From Rhizobium sp. Root708 (GTDB taxonomy: Bacteria; Pseudomonadota; Alphaproteobacteria; Rhizobiales; Rhizobiaceae): a stretch of DNA of 64,000 bases. Position 1 is the first letter of the stretch, and every line of letters begins with the position of its first letter. Both the position numbers and the translations under genes were made by a program. This document shows, piece after piece, positions 26,086 to 33,718 of this stretch. The notes beneath the pieces are model-generated. The model was given only the letters and a program-made list of their open reading frames with translations, was not told the DNA's origin and ran no database searches. The stretch is taken from NCBI RefSeq assembly GCF_001429725.1, contig NZ_LMHV01000043.1, positions 452,227-516,226 on the forward strand, in the 5' to 3' direction.

Positions 26086-27126
26086 TCAGAACTGGGTGAT
26101 GACGCTGATCCCGATGCCCTCGGCACGATCCATGGTCATCAGGCCGGGGATTGCCTCCTCGAGCGTGATGCGCCGGCCGATCAGCTTCTGCGGCGCGATC
26201 TTACCCGCCGCGAGCATCGACAGCATCGCGTCATAGCGCCAGGCCTGCATGCCGTGGCTGCCGTAGATTTCCAGCTCATGGCCGATCACCTGCGCCATCG
26301 GGATTTGCGGCGTCGCATGTTCGCCGAGCATGAGGCCGATCTGCACATGCCGCCCGCGCCGGCGCAGGTTCTTGATCGAGTTGAAGCAGGTGACGGGATG
26401 GCCGAGCGCGTCGATCGAGACATGCGCGCCGCCCTTGGTGATCTCGCGCACCGCCTCGGCCACATCGGCCACGCTGCTCGCATTGATCGTCGCCACCGCC
26501 CCGCATTCGCGCGCGAAGGCAAGCTTCTCGTCGGAAAGATCGATGCCGATCGCGTTCGCCCCGAGTGCCGTCGCGATCATGATGGCCGAAAGCCCGACGC
26601 CGCCGCAGCCGTGCACGGCGATCCACTCGCCGGGGCCGGTGCGCGCCTGGTCGGCCACCGCGCGAAACGAGGTCGCGAAGCGGCAGCCAAGGCTTGCCGC
26701 CGTCGCGTCGTCGATGCTCTCGGGCAGGTGCACGAGGTTCGTATCGGCATAGTCGATCGCGACGTACTCGGCGAACGAGCCCCAATGCGTGAAGCCCGGC
26801 TGGAACTGGTTGGGGCAGACCTGCTGGTTGCCGGAATGGCACTCGCCGCAATGGCCGCAGCCGGAAACGAACGGCACGGTCACGCGATCTCCGACCTTGA
26901 AGCGCACCACGCCCTTGCCGGTTGCGACCACCTTGCCGGCCAGCTCATGGCCCGGAACGTGAGGCAGCTTGATATCGGGATCATGGCCCACCCAGCCGTG
27001 CCAGTCGCTGCGGCAAAGCCCGCTTGCGCCGACGGCGATGACCACGCCATCCTCGCCGGGTGTCGGATCGGGCAGGCTGCGAATTTCGGGAGCCTTCTGG
27101 AAGGCATCGTAGAACATGGCTCTCAT
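26086..27126 (-). CDS. Zinc-dependent alcohol dehydrogenase (MDR family)
   Basis: The 346-residue enzyme belongs to the medium-chain dehydrogenase family and should oxidise an alcohol or reduce an aldehyde with NAD(P). The catalytic zinc ligands are visible in GLCRSDWHGW and GHELAG, the structural zinc site in CGHCGECHSGNQQVC, and the Rossmann motif in HGCGGVGLSAIMIA. Substrate is not evident. GGAG 9 bases before the ATG supports the start. It diverges from the branched-chain aminotransferase gene, with 250 bases between them, and ends about 100 bases before the patatin gene, which reads in the same direction. Confidence 0.9.
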   Translation of the reverse strand: MRAMFYDAFQKAPEIRSLPDPTPGEDGVVIAVGASGLCRSDWHGWVGHDPDIKLPHVPGHELAGKVVATGKGVVRFKVGDRVTVPFVSGCGHCGECHSGNQQVCPNQFQPGFTHWGSFAEYVAIDYADTNLVHLPESIDDATAASLGCRFATSFRAVADQARTGPGEWIAVHGCGGVGLSAIMIATALGANAIGIDLSDEKLAFARECGAVATINASSVADVAEAVREITKGGAHVSIDALGHPVTCFNSIKNLRRRGRHVQIGLMLGEHATPQIPMAQVIGHELEIYGSHGMQAWRYDAMLSMLAAGKIAPQKLIGRRITLEEAIPGLMTMDRAEGIGISVITQF

Positions 27127-27376
27127 CGGTCTCTACTCCACAGCGACATGGCGATTCCGCTCTATGATGGCACGTCGCCTGCATCGCTTCCAATCGCGCC
27201 ACCCATGATTTTCGGTGATGCACCCATCGACGGCGCTCAACGAGATGCGAACGAATATTACTCCACTACAGACGCGTCAGTCATTTTCTTGCTTCCGGTT
27301 TTACGGCAAGGATTTCCTCTTGACCGGCCGTCTGCAGGGGGATTTTGCTCCTTTCTACTTTTTGAGGAGAATGCCC

Positions 27377-28264
27377 ATGGCCGTCGACACATCGCCCCGT
27401 TCCTCCACCTGGACCTACGTCGAGGGAGAGTGGCTCACCGGCAATCCGCCGCTGATCGGGCCGACCTCGCACGCCATGTGGCTGGCCTCCACAGTGTTCG
27501 ACGGCGCCCGCTGGTTCGATGGCATCGCGCCGGATCTCGACCTGCATTGCCAGCGCGTCAACCGCTCGGCGATCAACATGGGCCTGAAGCCGGTCAAGAC
27601 CGCCGAGGAGATCGAGGCGCTGGCCTGGGAAGGCATCAAGAAGTTCGACGGCAAGACGCCGCTCTACATCAAGCCGATGTATTGGGGCGAACATGGCTCG
27701 GCCGGCAGCGTCGTCACGGTCGACGGCGAATCCACACGCTTCGCGCTCTGCCTGTTCGAGGCGCCGCTCGGCAACAATGCCCCGAATTCGCTGACCGTTT
27801 CGCCCTACCGCCGCCCATCGCCGGAAACCGCGATGACGGATGCCAAGACCGGCTCGCTCTATCCGAACAGCGGTCGCGCCATCGCCGAAGCCAAAAGCCG
27901 CGGCTTCGACAACGCGCTGATGCGCGACATGAGCGGTAACGTCGCGGAAACGGCATCCTCCAACGTCTTCATGGTCAAGGACGGCATCATCTCGACGCCG
28001 ATCGCCAACCGCACGTTCCTGGCCGGCATCACCCGCGCCCGTGTCATCGGTCTCCTGCGCAAGGCTGGCTTCGAGGTCCGCGAAGTGACGCTGTCGGTCG
28101 AGGACTTCATGAACGCCGACGAGATCTTCACCTCAGGCAACTATTCCAAGGTCGTCGGCGTCAGCCGCCTCGACGGTCGGGATTTTCAGCCGGGGCCGGT
28201 CACCCGCAAGGCGTTCGAACTCTACATGGACTGGGCCTTCGGTCGCAGCGAAAGCGACAGCTAA
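27377..28264 (+). CDS. Branched-chain amino acid aminotransferase family (class IV PLP)
   Basis: This 295-residue PLP enzyme of fold type IV most likely interconverts branched-chain amino acids and their 2-oxo acids in the cytoplasm. The Schiff-base Lys is probably Lys157 in DAKTGSLYPNSG, and the cofactor-phosphate region NVAETASSNVFMVKDG follows, as in IlvE. Substrate recognition loops differ from E. coli IlvE, so a related transaminase (for example a D-amino acid or beta-branched type) remains possible. Two in-frame ATGs occur; the one at 27377 has GAGGAG at a good 7-base distance, while 27371 would be too close. A GC-rich hairpin follows 27 bases after the stop. Confidence 0.88.
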   Translation: MAVDTSPRSSTWTYVEGEWLTGNPPLIGPTSHAMWLASTVFDGARWFDGIAPDLDLHCQRVNRSAINMGLKPVKTAEEIEALAWEGIKKFDGKTPLYIKPMYWGEHGSAGSVVTVDGESTRFALCLFEAPLGNNAPNSLTVSPYRRPSPETAMTDAKTGSLYPNSGRAIAEAKSRGFDNALMRDMSGNVAETASSNVFMVKDGIISTPIANRTFLAGITRARVIGLLRKAGFEVREVTLSVEDFMNADEIFTSGNYSKVVGVSRLDGRDFQPGPVTRKAFELYMDWAFGRSESDS

Positions 28265-28290
28265 GGTCGTCGCTTTCGATCCAAAGTACT

Positions 28291-28313
28291 ATGGCCGCGC
28301 TTGGCGCGGCCAT
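28291..28313 (+). terminator. GC-rich hairpin after the aminotransferase gene
   Basis: ATGGCCGCGC and GCGCGGCCAT form a 10-bp stem around TTG. No T-tract follows, so it may be a weak terminator or an RNA-stabilising 3' hairpin. Confidence 0.5.
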
Positions 28314-28375
28314 TCGGTCGGCTGTAGGGAGGAAGGCCGAGATCCCATCATTCGAACGACCGAGAAGCCCGCGTC

Positions 28376-29302
28376 ATGATCGTGCGCCCCCGTCCCAGCC
28401 TGCTCAAACTCTTCTTCATTCTTCGTGGCTCGATCATCAAGCAGGTCTTCCCGCAGATCCTGTTGACCGGCTTCCTTTCCTCGCTCGTGGTGCTCGTCCA
28501 CAGCGTCTGGCCGGGCACCTTGCCGGTCTTCAGCGGCGCGCCCTTCGCGCTTCTCGGTATCGCGATCTCCATCTTCCTCGGCTTCCGCAACAACGCCTGC
28601 TACGACCGCTGGTGGGAGGCGCGCAAGCAGTGGGGGCAGATGATCTTCTCCGCCCGTCACTTCGCCCGGCAGACGCTGATCATCGAAACCGCAAGTGGTG
28701 AGGCCGGGGCCGAAGCGCGCAAACGCCTTGTCACGCTCGTCATCGCCTTCGTTCAGTCGCTGGTACCGCACTTACGCGCCGGCAGCGGCCGCGAAAAGGT
28801 CGAGCGCCTGCTGTCGCCGGAGCTGAAGGCCCGCTATCACGCAAGCCGCACGCCGCCGGAGGCGATCTCGCTGGAAATCGCGCGGGAGCTAGCCGATCTG
28901 CGTGCCAGGGGCATGCTCACGGACATCTCCTATCAGATCCTCGACAAGACACTCGGAGAGCTGACGCTGGCGCAGGCATCCTGCGAGCGCATCCGCTGGA
29001 CACCGGTGCCCTTCGGCTACACGCTGCTGCTCCACCGCACGGCGCATCTCTTCTGCCTGCTTTTGCCTTTCGGCTTCGATGACGTGCTCGGCTGGTTCAT
29101 GCCCTTCGCGACGGCGCTGGTCGCCTACACCTTCTTCGGCCTCGATGCGCTCGGCGACGAACTGGAAGCCCCATTCGGCATCCAGCCGAACGCCCTCCCG
29201 ATCGGCGCCCTTGCCGACACGATCGAGATCAATCTGCGCGAAGCGCTGGGCGAGACGGACCTGCCGCCGCTCCCGACGCCGGTGGATTACCTTCTGATGT
29301 AG
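28376..29302 (+). CDS. Bestrophin-like membrane channel (YneE family)
   Basis: The 308-residue integral membrane protein matches bacterial bestrophins: a short N-terminal MIVRPRPSLLKLFFILRGSI, hydrophobic helices at about 25-45 and 57-72, the conserved FLGFRNNACYDRWWEARKQWG, and two C-terminal helices followed by FGLDALGDELEAPFG. Bacterial homologues form pentameric ion channels in the inner membrane; ion selectivity is not predictable here. It is probably monocistronic. Its 3' end overlaps the convergent acyltransferase gene by 16 bases. No clear Shine-Dalgarno is seen, but the start matches the family N-terminus. Confidence 0.88.
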   Translation: MIVRPRPSLLKLFFILRGSIIKQVFPQILLTGFLSSLVVLVHSVWPGTLPVFSGAPFALLGIAISIFLGFRNNACYDRWWEARKQWGQMIFSARHFARQTLIIETASGEAGAEARKRLVTLVIAFVQSLVPHLRAGSGREKVERLLSPELKARYHASRTPPEAISLEIARELADLRARGMLTDISYQILDKTLGELTLAQASCERIRWTPVPFGYTLLLHRTAHLFCLLLPFGFDDVLGWFMPFATALVAYTFFGLDALGDELEAPFGIQPNALPIGALADTIEINLREALGETDLPPLPTPVDYLLM

Positions 29303-30459
29303 GCCTCAGCGTCTACGCCGTTTCCGTCGAAGTCGGTGGCGCGCTTTTTCGATACAAGACGATCGCAAAGACGGATGACCGACGGTCGCAATCTGTCCCG
29401 CATTCGTTCTTCGGCCCAGCAGATGAGGCCCGTCAGTGTGAAGATGAGCACAAACGTCGAAGTAAGCGCTGCGTAAGGGCTCATTCCTGCTTCAACCAGC
29501 AGGTACAAAAGATAAACGCCGACGATCTGGTGGACGAGATAAAGCGGGTAGGTCGCCTTGCCCAGCTCACGGATCAGCCGCCTTTGCGGATCCGAGAGCA
29601 GCCGCAGGACCTGTCCATTCGCAGCGATCGTAACTGCGAAAACCATCAGGAATACTGTCCAGATGAAGAATGGCGGAGAGTACGAGGCCGTCTCGGCATA
29701 GCTGCCGACGATCGCGATTGTCAGGAAGATCAATCGATGGAGGCGGACGCCGTTATGGTACAGGTGGTAGGCAAGTGCGCCGACGGCAAATTCGCAGCCG
29801 TGCCGGATCAGCAGCAAATTTGTCCACTTTCCCGAGAAATTCAGCTGCTCGTAGCCTGCGTTTATCAGGATGTTGAAGGTCGCGCTGATTGTAGCGATGA
29901 GACATATATATTTGTAAAATAAGGAGAAATTAGAGAAAATCAGAATCAGGAAAACGCAGGTGTAGAAGGCGACTTCGATCGACAGTGTCCAATAGACGCC
30001 ATCGATCTGTGAGCCTAACGGGAAGAACGCCATGCTGTTGAAAAGACGCCCTAGGGTGCTTGGGATCGAGTTCTGGCCCGACAGAACAATGAAAATTGCG
30101 GTGAGCGGCGCGCAAAGCCATACGGCTGGGCCGAGACGCAATATCCGCGCCGCGAGGAACTTCGACGGGGTCGTCGCGCTGGCGCTGAACGAAATGACAA
30201 AGCCCGATATCACAAAAAATGCAGGCACGCCCATCCACCCGTATTGGGCGAAAAATGCCAGATCGGGAAACGCGATGATTCCCATCGAGAACTTGTAGGC
30301 ATCTCGCCCGGCAATCGAGGTCTGGTAACAATAGTGGTAGAGAACGACCGAGAGCGCCGCCAGCAGGCGAAGTAGGTCTAAACCAATGATTTGACGAGAT
30401 TTCCTGTGCCCGACACCTTCAGGTGCGGTCGTTTGTTTTTTATTGCTGCCCCCAGTCAC
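29287..30459 (-). CDS. Acyltransferase 3 family membrane protein (OafA/NodX-like)
   Basis: The 390-residue protein has about ten membrane helices and the acyltransferase-3 opening IIGLDLLRLLAALSVVLYHY, with the conserved His in the first helix region, plus WMGVPAFFVISGFVISFS. Such enzymes add acetyl or other acyl groups to surface polysaccharides, lipids or Nod-type oligosaccharides from the inner membrane. The substrate is unknown, and no polysaccharide genes are adjacent. The start is GTG with GGAG 6 bases upstream. The middle of the gene (around 29880-29950) is distinctly AT-rich compared with its neighbours, which hints at transfer from elsewhere. Confidence 0.88.
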   Translation of the reverse strand: MTGGSNKKQTTAPEGVGHRKSRQIIGLDLLRLLAALSVVLYHYCYQTSIAGRDAYKFSMGIIAFPDLAFFAQYGWMGVPAFFVISGFVISFSASATTPSKFLAARILRLGPAVWLCAPLTAIFIVLSGQNSIPSTLGRLFNSMAFFPLGSQIDGVYWTLSIEVAFYTCVFLILIFSNFSLFYKYICLIATISATFNILINAGYEQLNFSGKWTNLLLIRHGCEFAVGALAYHLYHNGVRLHRLIFLTIAIVGSYAETASYSPPFFIWTVFLMVFAVTIAANGQVLRLLSDPQRRLIRELGKATYPLYLVHQIVGVYLLYLLVEAGMSPYAALTSTFVLIFTLTGLICWAEERMRDRLRPSVIRLCDRLVSKKRATDFDGNGVDAEAYIRR

Positions 30460-30578
30460 AATATCTCCACAGCACGAAGAATAGACGTCAGATATTCTTT
30501 CGGAATATTTGTGAAGTATAATCTTCGGCTGTGGGTGTAAATGGCTGCTTTATTGTCGGTTGTGGAAAAGGCCTGTGC

Positions 30579-31808
30579 CTACGCCTCTTTCGGCCGCACC
30601 AGCCACGCGTAGGCGGCACCCGCGATCAACAGCACGCAGGTTCCGAGAAAGACCGCCCGCATGCCGATATGGCCGCCGATGAAGCCGCCAAGCACCGGGC
30701 CGGCGACCTGGCCGACATATTGCGAGGAGACCGACAGCCCGAGGATGCTGCCGGCAGCACTATCTGGCACGCTGTGGCGGATGACGGCGGAAATGCAGGG
30801 CAGCAGCCCGCCGAGCGCGGTCCCCATCAGGAAGCGCAGGATGATCAGCTGCCAGGAGCTGGTCACGAATGCCTGTGGGATCAGCAGCACGCCGGCGACG
30901 CCGAGCGCGCCTGCGATGACAGGCCAGTGACCGATCCGGTCGGCAAGCTTGCCGAGACGCGAGGCCGACAGGATGCTGCCGAGCGCTGCCGCCGACATGA
31001 CGATGCCTGCAATCATCGTGACCTTGCCGGGATCTTCCACCAGCTGCGCCACATAGACGGTGATGATCGGCTCGATCGACATGTTGGCAAACATCAACAG
31101 CATACCGGTCGCCAGCATCGCGACGACAGGACGCTTGTCCGGGATCGAAGTCCAGCCGCCGCTCGCCTTCGCCGCCTGCTTGCGGGCAGGGGATTTCTCT
31201 TCCTTGATCAGGAAGGTGGTTGCGAGAAACGCCAGGAAGATCATCGCGCCGGCCGCGAGGAAGGTGTAGCGGATGCCGATCAACGGAGGCAGCGCACCGC
31301 CGATCAGCGGTCCGACGAGATTGCCGGCCATGATGCCCGACGCGAGCATGCCGAGCGCCCATGCGGATCGATCCTTCGGCGTCTGGGTGGCGACCAGCAC
31401 CATCGAACCGGACGAATAGCCGCCGGCCAGCCCGACGAACAGCCGCAGCGCCACCAGTTGCCAGACATTGTCGGCCATGCCCATTAGCGAGATCGCAAGC
31501 GTCATCCCGGCGCTGGCGCGCACCAGCATCAGCTTGCGTCCATAGATGTCGCCGAGGCGGCCCCAGAGCGGGGCCACGAAGGCGGCGGCAAGGAAGGTCG
31601 CTCCATAGGCGATACCGGACCACTGGACGATTGCCGCATGGTCGCTGACACCGAGTTCCTCGACGTAGAGCGGCAGAAACGGGAGCAGCAGCGTCATCGC
31701 GACGATCGTCGTGAAGGAGCCGAGCAGCGAAATGACCAGATTGCGCTTCCAATAGATCGAGCCGATATCGGCGACGGCAGCGCCGGTGTTCTTAGTCGTA
31801 TCGCTCAT
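30579..31808 (-). CDS. MFS efflux transporter, multidrug-type
   Basis: The 409-residue inner membrane protein has twelve predicted helices. The MFS loop motif PLWGRLGDIYGRKLML lies between helices 2 and 3, and a second copy-like LGKLADRIGHWPV marks the C-terminal half. The overall pattern is that of MdtG/Bcr-like proton-driven drug or metabolite exporters; substrate is not known. AAGG lies close upstream of the ATG. It is transcribed alone, with an intergenic region of about 200 bases before the next gene, which reads in the opposite direction. Confidence 0.88.
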   Translation of the reverse strand: MSDTTKNTGAAVADIGSIYWKRNLVISLLGSFTTIVAMTLLLPFLPLYVEELGVSDHAAIVQWSGIAYGATFLAAAFVAPLWGRLGDIYGRKLMLVRASAGMTLAISLMGMADNVWQLVALRLFVGLAGGYSSGSMVLVATQTPKDRSAWALGMLASGIMAGNLVGPLIGGALPPLIGIRYTFLAAGAMIFLAFLATTFLIKEEKSPARKQAAKASGGWTSIPDKRPVVAMLATGMLLMFANMSIEPIITVYVAQLVEDPGKVTMIAGIVMSAAALGSILSASRLGKLADRIGHWPVIAGALGVAGVLLIPQAFVTSSWQLIILRFLMGTALGGLLPCISAVIRHSVPDSAAGSILGLSVSSQYVGQVAGPVLGGFIGGHIGMRAVFLGTCVLLIAGAAYAWLVRPKEA

Positions 31809-32009
31809 GTCAGGCCTTCTAGGTGATCAATCGCCCGGCCGAAAACGCGAAAAGCATGTCGTTCCCGGTGGATGCACCGGTATAGCCTCGCCGTCGCGGC
31901 CCCATCAAGGACGGATGCCGGGCCATTCGGTTCGCTCAACGTCGTAATCATCCCGAACCGTCTGGTCTTTTGCACGAGCGACCGCAGTTAAGAACGATGG
32001 AGGAGCAAG

Positions 32010-32357
32010 ATGACAGAGGAAAGCGATACAGAACGCGCCGAAACGGTCCGCGCGCTCTACGCGGCCTATATCGACGGCCGCGCCGATATCGTCGCGACGA
32101 TGCTGACGGAGGATTTCACCTTTTCCAGCCCACGTGACGACCATATCGACCGCAGCACCTATTTCGAGAGGTGCTGGCCCAAGCCACCGCCGTTCGAGCG
32201 TCTGGAGATCGAATATCTCGGTCTTGAGGACGATCAGGCTGTGGTTCGCTATCGCGCAGTCAAGCGCGACGGTGGCGCGTTCCGCAACATGGAAACGCTC
32301 CGCTTCAAGGGGGATAAGGTCGCGGCCGTCGAGGTCTACTTCGGCCGCGATGCCTAA
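32010..32357 (+). CDS. SnoaL/NTF2-like small protein
   Basis: This 115-residue protein has the alpha plus beta-barrel pattern of the NTF2/SnoaL superfamily: an N-terminal helix (AETVRALYAAYIDGRADIVATML), then strands with TEDFTFSSPRDD and a closing FKGDKVAAVEVYFG. Members are small ligand-binding proteins or enzymes such as isomerases and limonene-epoxide hydrolases; the particular function is not evident. GGAGGAGC before the ATG is a strong ribosome site. It converges with the TetR-controlled membrane gene, leaving 18 bases between the stops. Confidence 0.85.
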   Translation: MTEESDTERAETVRALYAAYIDGRADIVATMLTEDFTFSSPRDDHIDRSTYFERCWPKPPPFERLEIEYLGLEDDQAVVRYRAVKRDGGAFRNMETLRFKGDKVAAVEVYFGRDA

Positions 32358-32375
32358 AATGTAGGGCGCGAGGGA

Positions 32376-32879
32376 TCAGGCGACCGCGCGCCGCGCCTGG
32401 CGGCGCGAGACGATGAAGGCCTGCGCCATGCTGCCTAAAGCAAACAGCACAATCCATGCAAGCAGCGCTGCCTTCACCGGCGGCGAATCCGGACCGTTGC
32501 CGATCGGATGCGAGGGCGGGAGCCGCGACAAGCTCTCGTTGATCCCGGGAACCCAGAGCAGGAAATAGGTGAATGAGAAGCCGAGGTTCCTCAGATAGGG
32601 GATCAGCCGGCCGAGAAATCTAAGCTTCGGCAGCACGAGACAGATGGCGGAAACGAGAAGCACGATGATGGCAAGCGCATGGCCGGGATTGAAGCCGCCG
32701 GTGGACGACAGGCCGAAGGCGCTGATGGCGGAGAGCGCCAGCGTTGCGAGATAGACCTTGCCGACGGATGTTTCCGGGCGAATGGCGCGGTACTTGGCGA
32801 AACTGTAGAGCCCGGCAACGGCGGGAACGATGCTGATGGCGGTGTGGATCTCACCGAGAAGCGAAAGCGGATTGGCCAT
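32376..32879 (-). CDS. Four-helix membrane protein controlled by the adjacent TetR regulator
   Basis: The 167-residue protein has four predicted membrane helices (about 10-27, 41-60, 64-84 and 138-158) and no recognised catalytic motif. It could belong to one of the small DUF membrane families. A 15-base operator candidate lies 20-34 bases before its ATG and is identical to one before the TetR gene immediately upstream, so repression by that regulator is likely. Both genes are on the same strand but separated by 75 bases with an operator of their own, so they are probably transcribed from separate promoters. Function is unknown. Confidence 0.75.
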   Translation of the reverse strand: MANPLSLLGEIHTAISIVPAVAGLYSFAKYRAIRPETSVGKVYLATLALSAISAFGLSSTGGFNPGHALAIIVLLVSAICLVLPKLRFLGRLIPYLRNLGFSFTYFLLWVPGINESLSRLPPSHPIGNGPDSPPVKAALLAWIVLFALGSMAQAFIVSRRQARRAVA

Positions 32880-32898
32880 GTCGAATGCTCCTGTTTGG

Positions 32899-32913
32899 AC
32901 CGACTAGTTGGTC
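32899..32913. promoter_or_regulatory. TetR operator copy 1
   Basis: ACCGACTAGTTGGTC lies just upstream of the four-helix membrane gene. It is a near-palindrome centred on ACTAGT and matches the site at 33543-33557 exactly. Confidence 0.75.
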
Positions 32914-32954
32914 GGTAGTTTGATCGAAAAATGCAATGCCGGATGATCCCTGCT

Positions 32955-33530
32955 CTACCCGGTGAGCCGCTGCAGTGCCGGCTGGGTGATCCTGGAAAAC
33001 AGCGCCGCGTCGCCACCGGCGACGCGGGCGGCGAGCATCGCGCCATGAACGCTGGCGACCAGCACCCGCGCACTCGTCTCGGCATTGTCGGGGCTTTTCA
33101 ATGCGCCGCTTCGCAACCCCTCGTCTATGAAGCCGGCGAGGCGGTCTATCAGTTCGTCGAAATGCGCCTTCACCTGCTCCACGACCTCCGGCGGAAGGCT
33201 CGGCAGTTCGGACGCTAGCAATGCGGCGATACAAAAGGGCGCGTTGTCGTCACGGATGCATTGCTCCCAGAAGCCGACATAGGCTCGAAGCCGCATGTCG
33301 GCCTGCGTGACCCGCGCTGCTATTGCTCCCATCCCGTCCACCGTCGCCTGCCGGTAGCGGGCGATCACCGCAACGGCCAGATCCGCCTTGCCGGGAAAGT
33401 GGTGGTGGATCGTCGCCTTGCCGACGCCGACAGCGGCGGCGATGTCGGCATAGCTGAAGGCGTTGTAGCCGCGCGTCACGATCAGAGATTGGGCGCTGTC
33501 GAGGATGCGAGTGTAGGTGTCGGTTGCCAT
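32955..33530 (-). CDS. TetR-family transcriptional regulator
   Basis: The 191-residue protein has the TetR helix-turn-helix at residues about 9-55 (RILDSAQSLIVTRGYNAFSYADIAAAVGVGKATIHHHFPGKADL) and an all-helical ligand-binding domain. The start at 33530 (MATDTYTR) matches the family; the longer frame to 33590 would run through the operator. Identical operator candidates occur before this gene and before the downstream membrane gene, which points to autoregulation plus control of that gene. The ligand is unknown; such pairs often respond to hydrophobic or reactive compounds. Confidence 0.9.
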   Translation of the reverse strand: MATDTYTRILDSAQSLIVTRGYNAFSYADIAAAVGVGKATIHHHFPGKADLAVAVIARYRQATVDGMGAIAARVTQADMRLRAYVGFWEQCIRDDNAPFCIAALLASELPSLPPEVVEQVKAHFDELIDRLAGFIDEGLRSGALKSPDNAETSARVLVASVHGAMLAARVAGGDAALFSRITQPALQRLTG

Positions 33531-33542
33531 GAAGGGTTGTCT

Positions 33543-33557
33543 ACCGACTAGTTGGTC
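33543..33557. promoter_or_regulatory. TetR operator copy 2 (autoregulatory)
   Basis: ACCGACTAGTTGGTC lies 13-27 bases before the TetR ATG and is identical to the copy at 32899-32913. Confidence 0.75.
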
Positions 33558-33594
33558 TGGAGTCAACGAGGCAGCATTTGGCACACTCAAACGT

Positions 33595-33626
33595 GATGTC
33601 GGGCGAGACCGGTCGAGCCCGACATC
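33595..33626 (-). terminator. Terminator-like hairpin after the coiled-coil gene
   Basis: GATGTCGGGC and GCCCGACATC form a perfect 10-bp stem with a 12-base loop, about 90 bases downstream of the coiled-coil gene stop on the minus strand and before the TetR gene. Confidence 0.6.
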
Positions 33627-33718
33627 GTGGTGGGAAATGTCTTAGCCAATCGCCATGGCCGAGCCCGGGCACCGCGTCGGTGATGATCCGGCCGAGAGGC
33701 CGGACCGCACCTATCCGC

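Noticed and set aside
26074..27939. A 621-codon plus-strand frame through the alcohol dehydrogenase and aminotransferase genes
   Set aside because: It runs antisense to one gene and out of frame with the other, with no domain or ribosome site.
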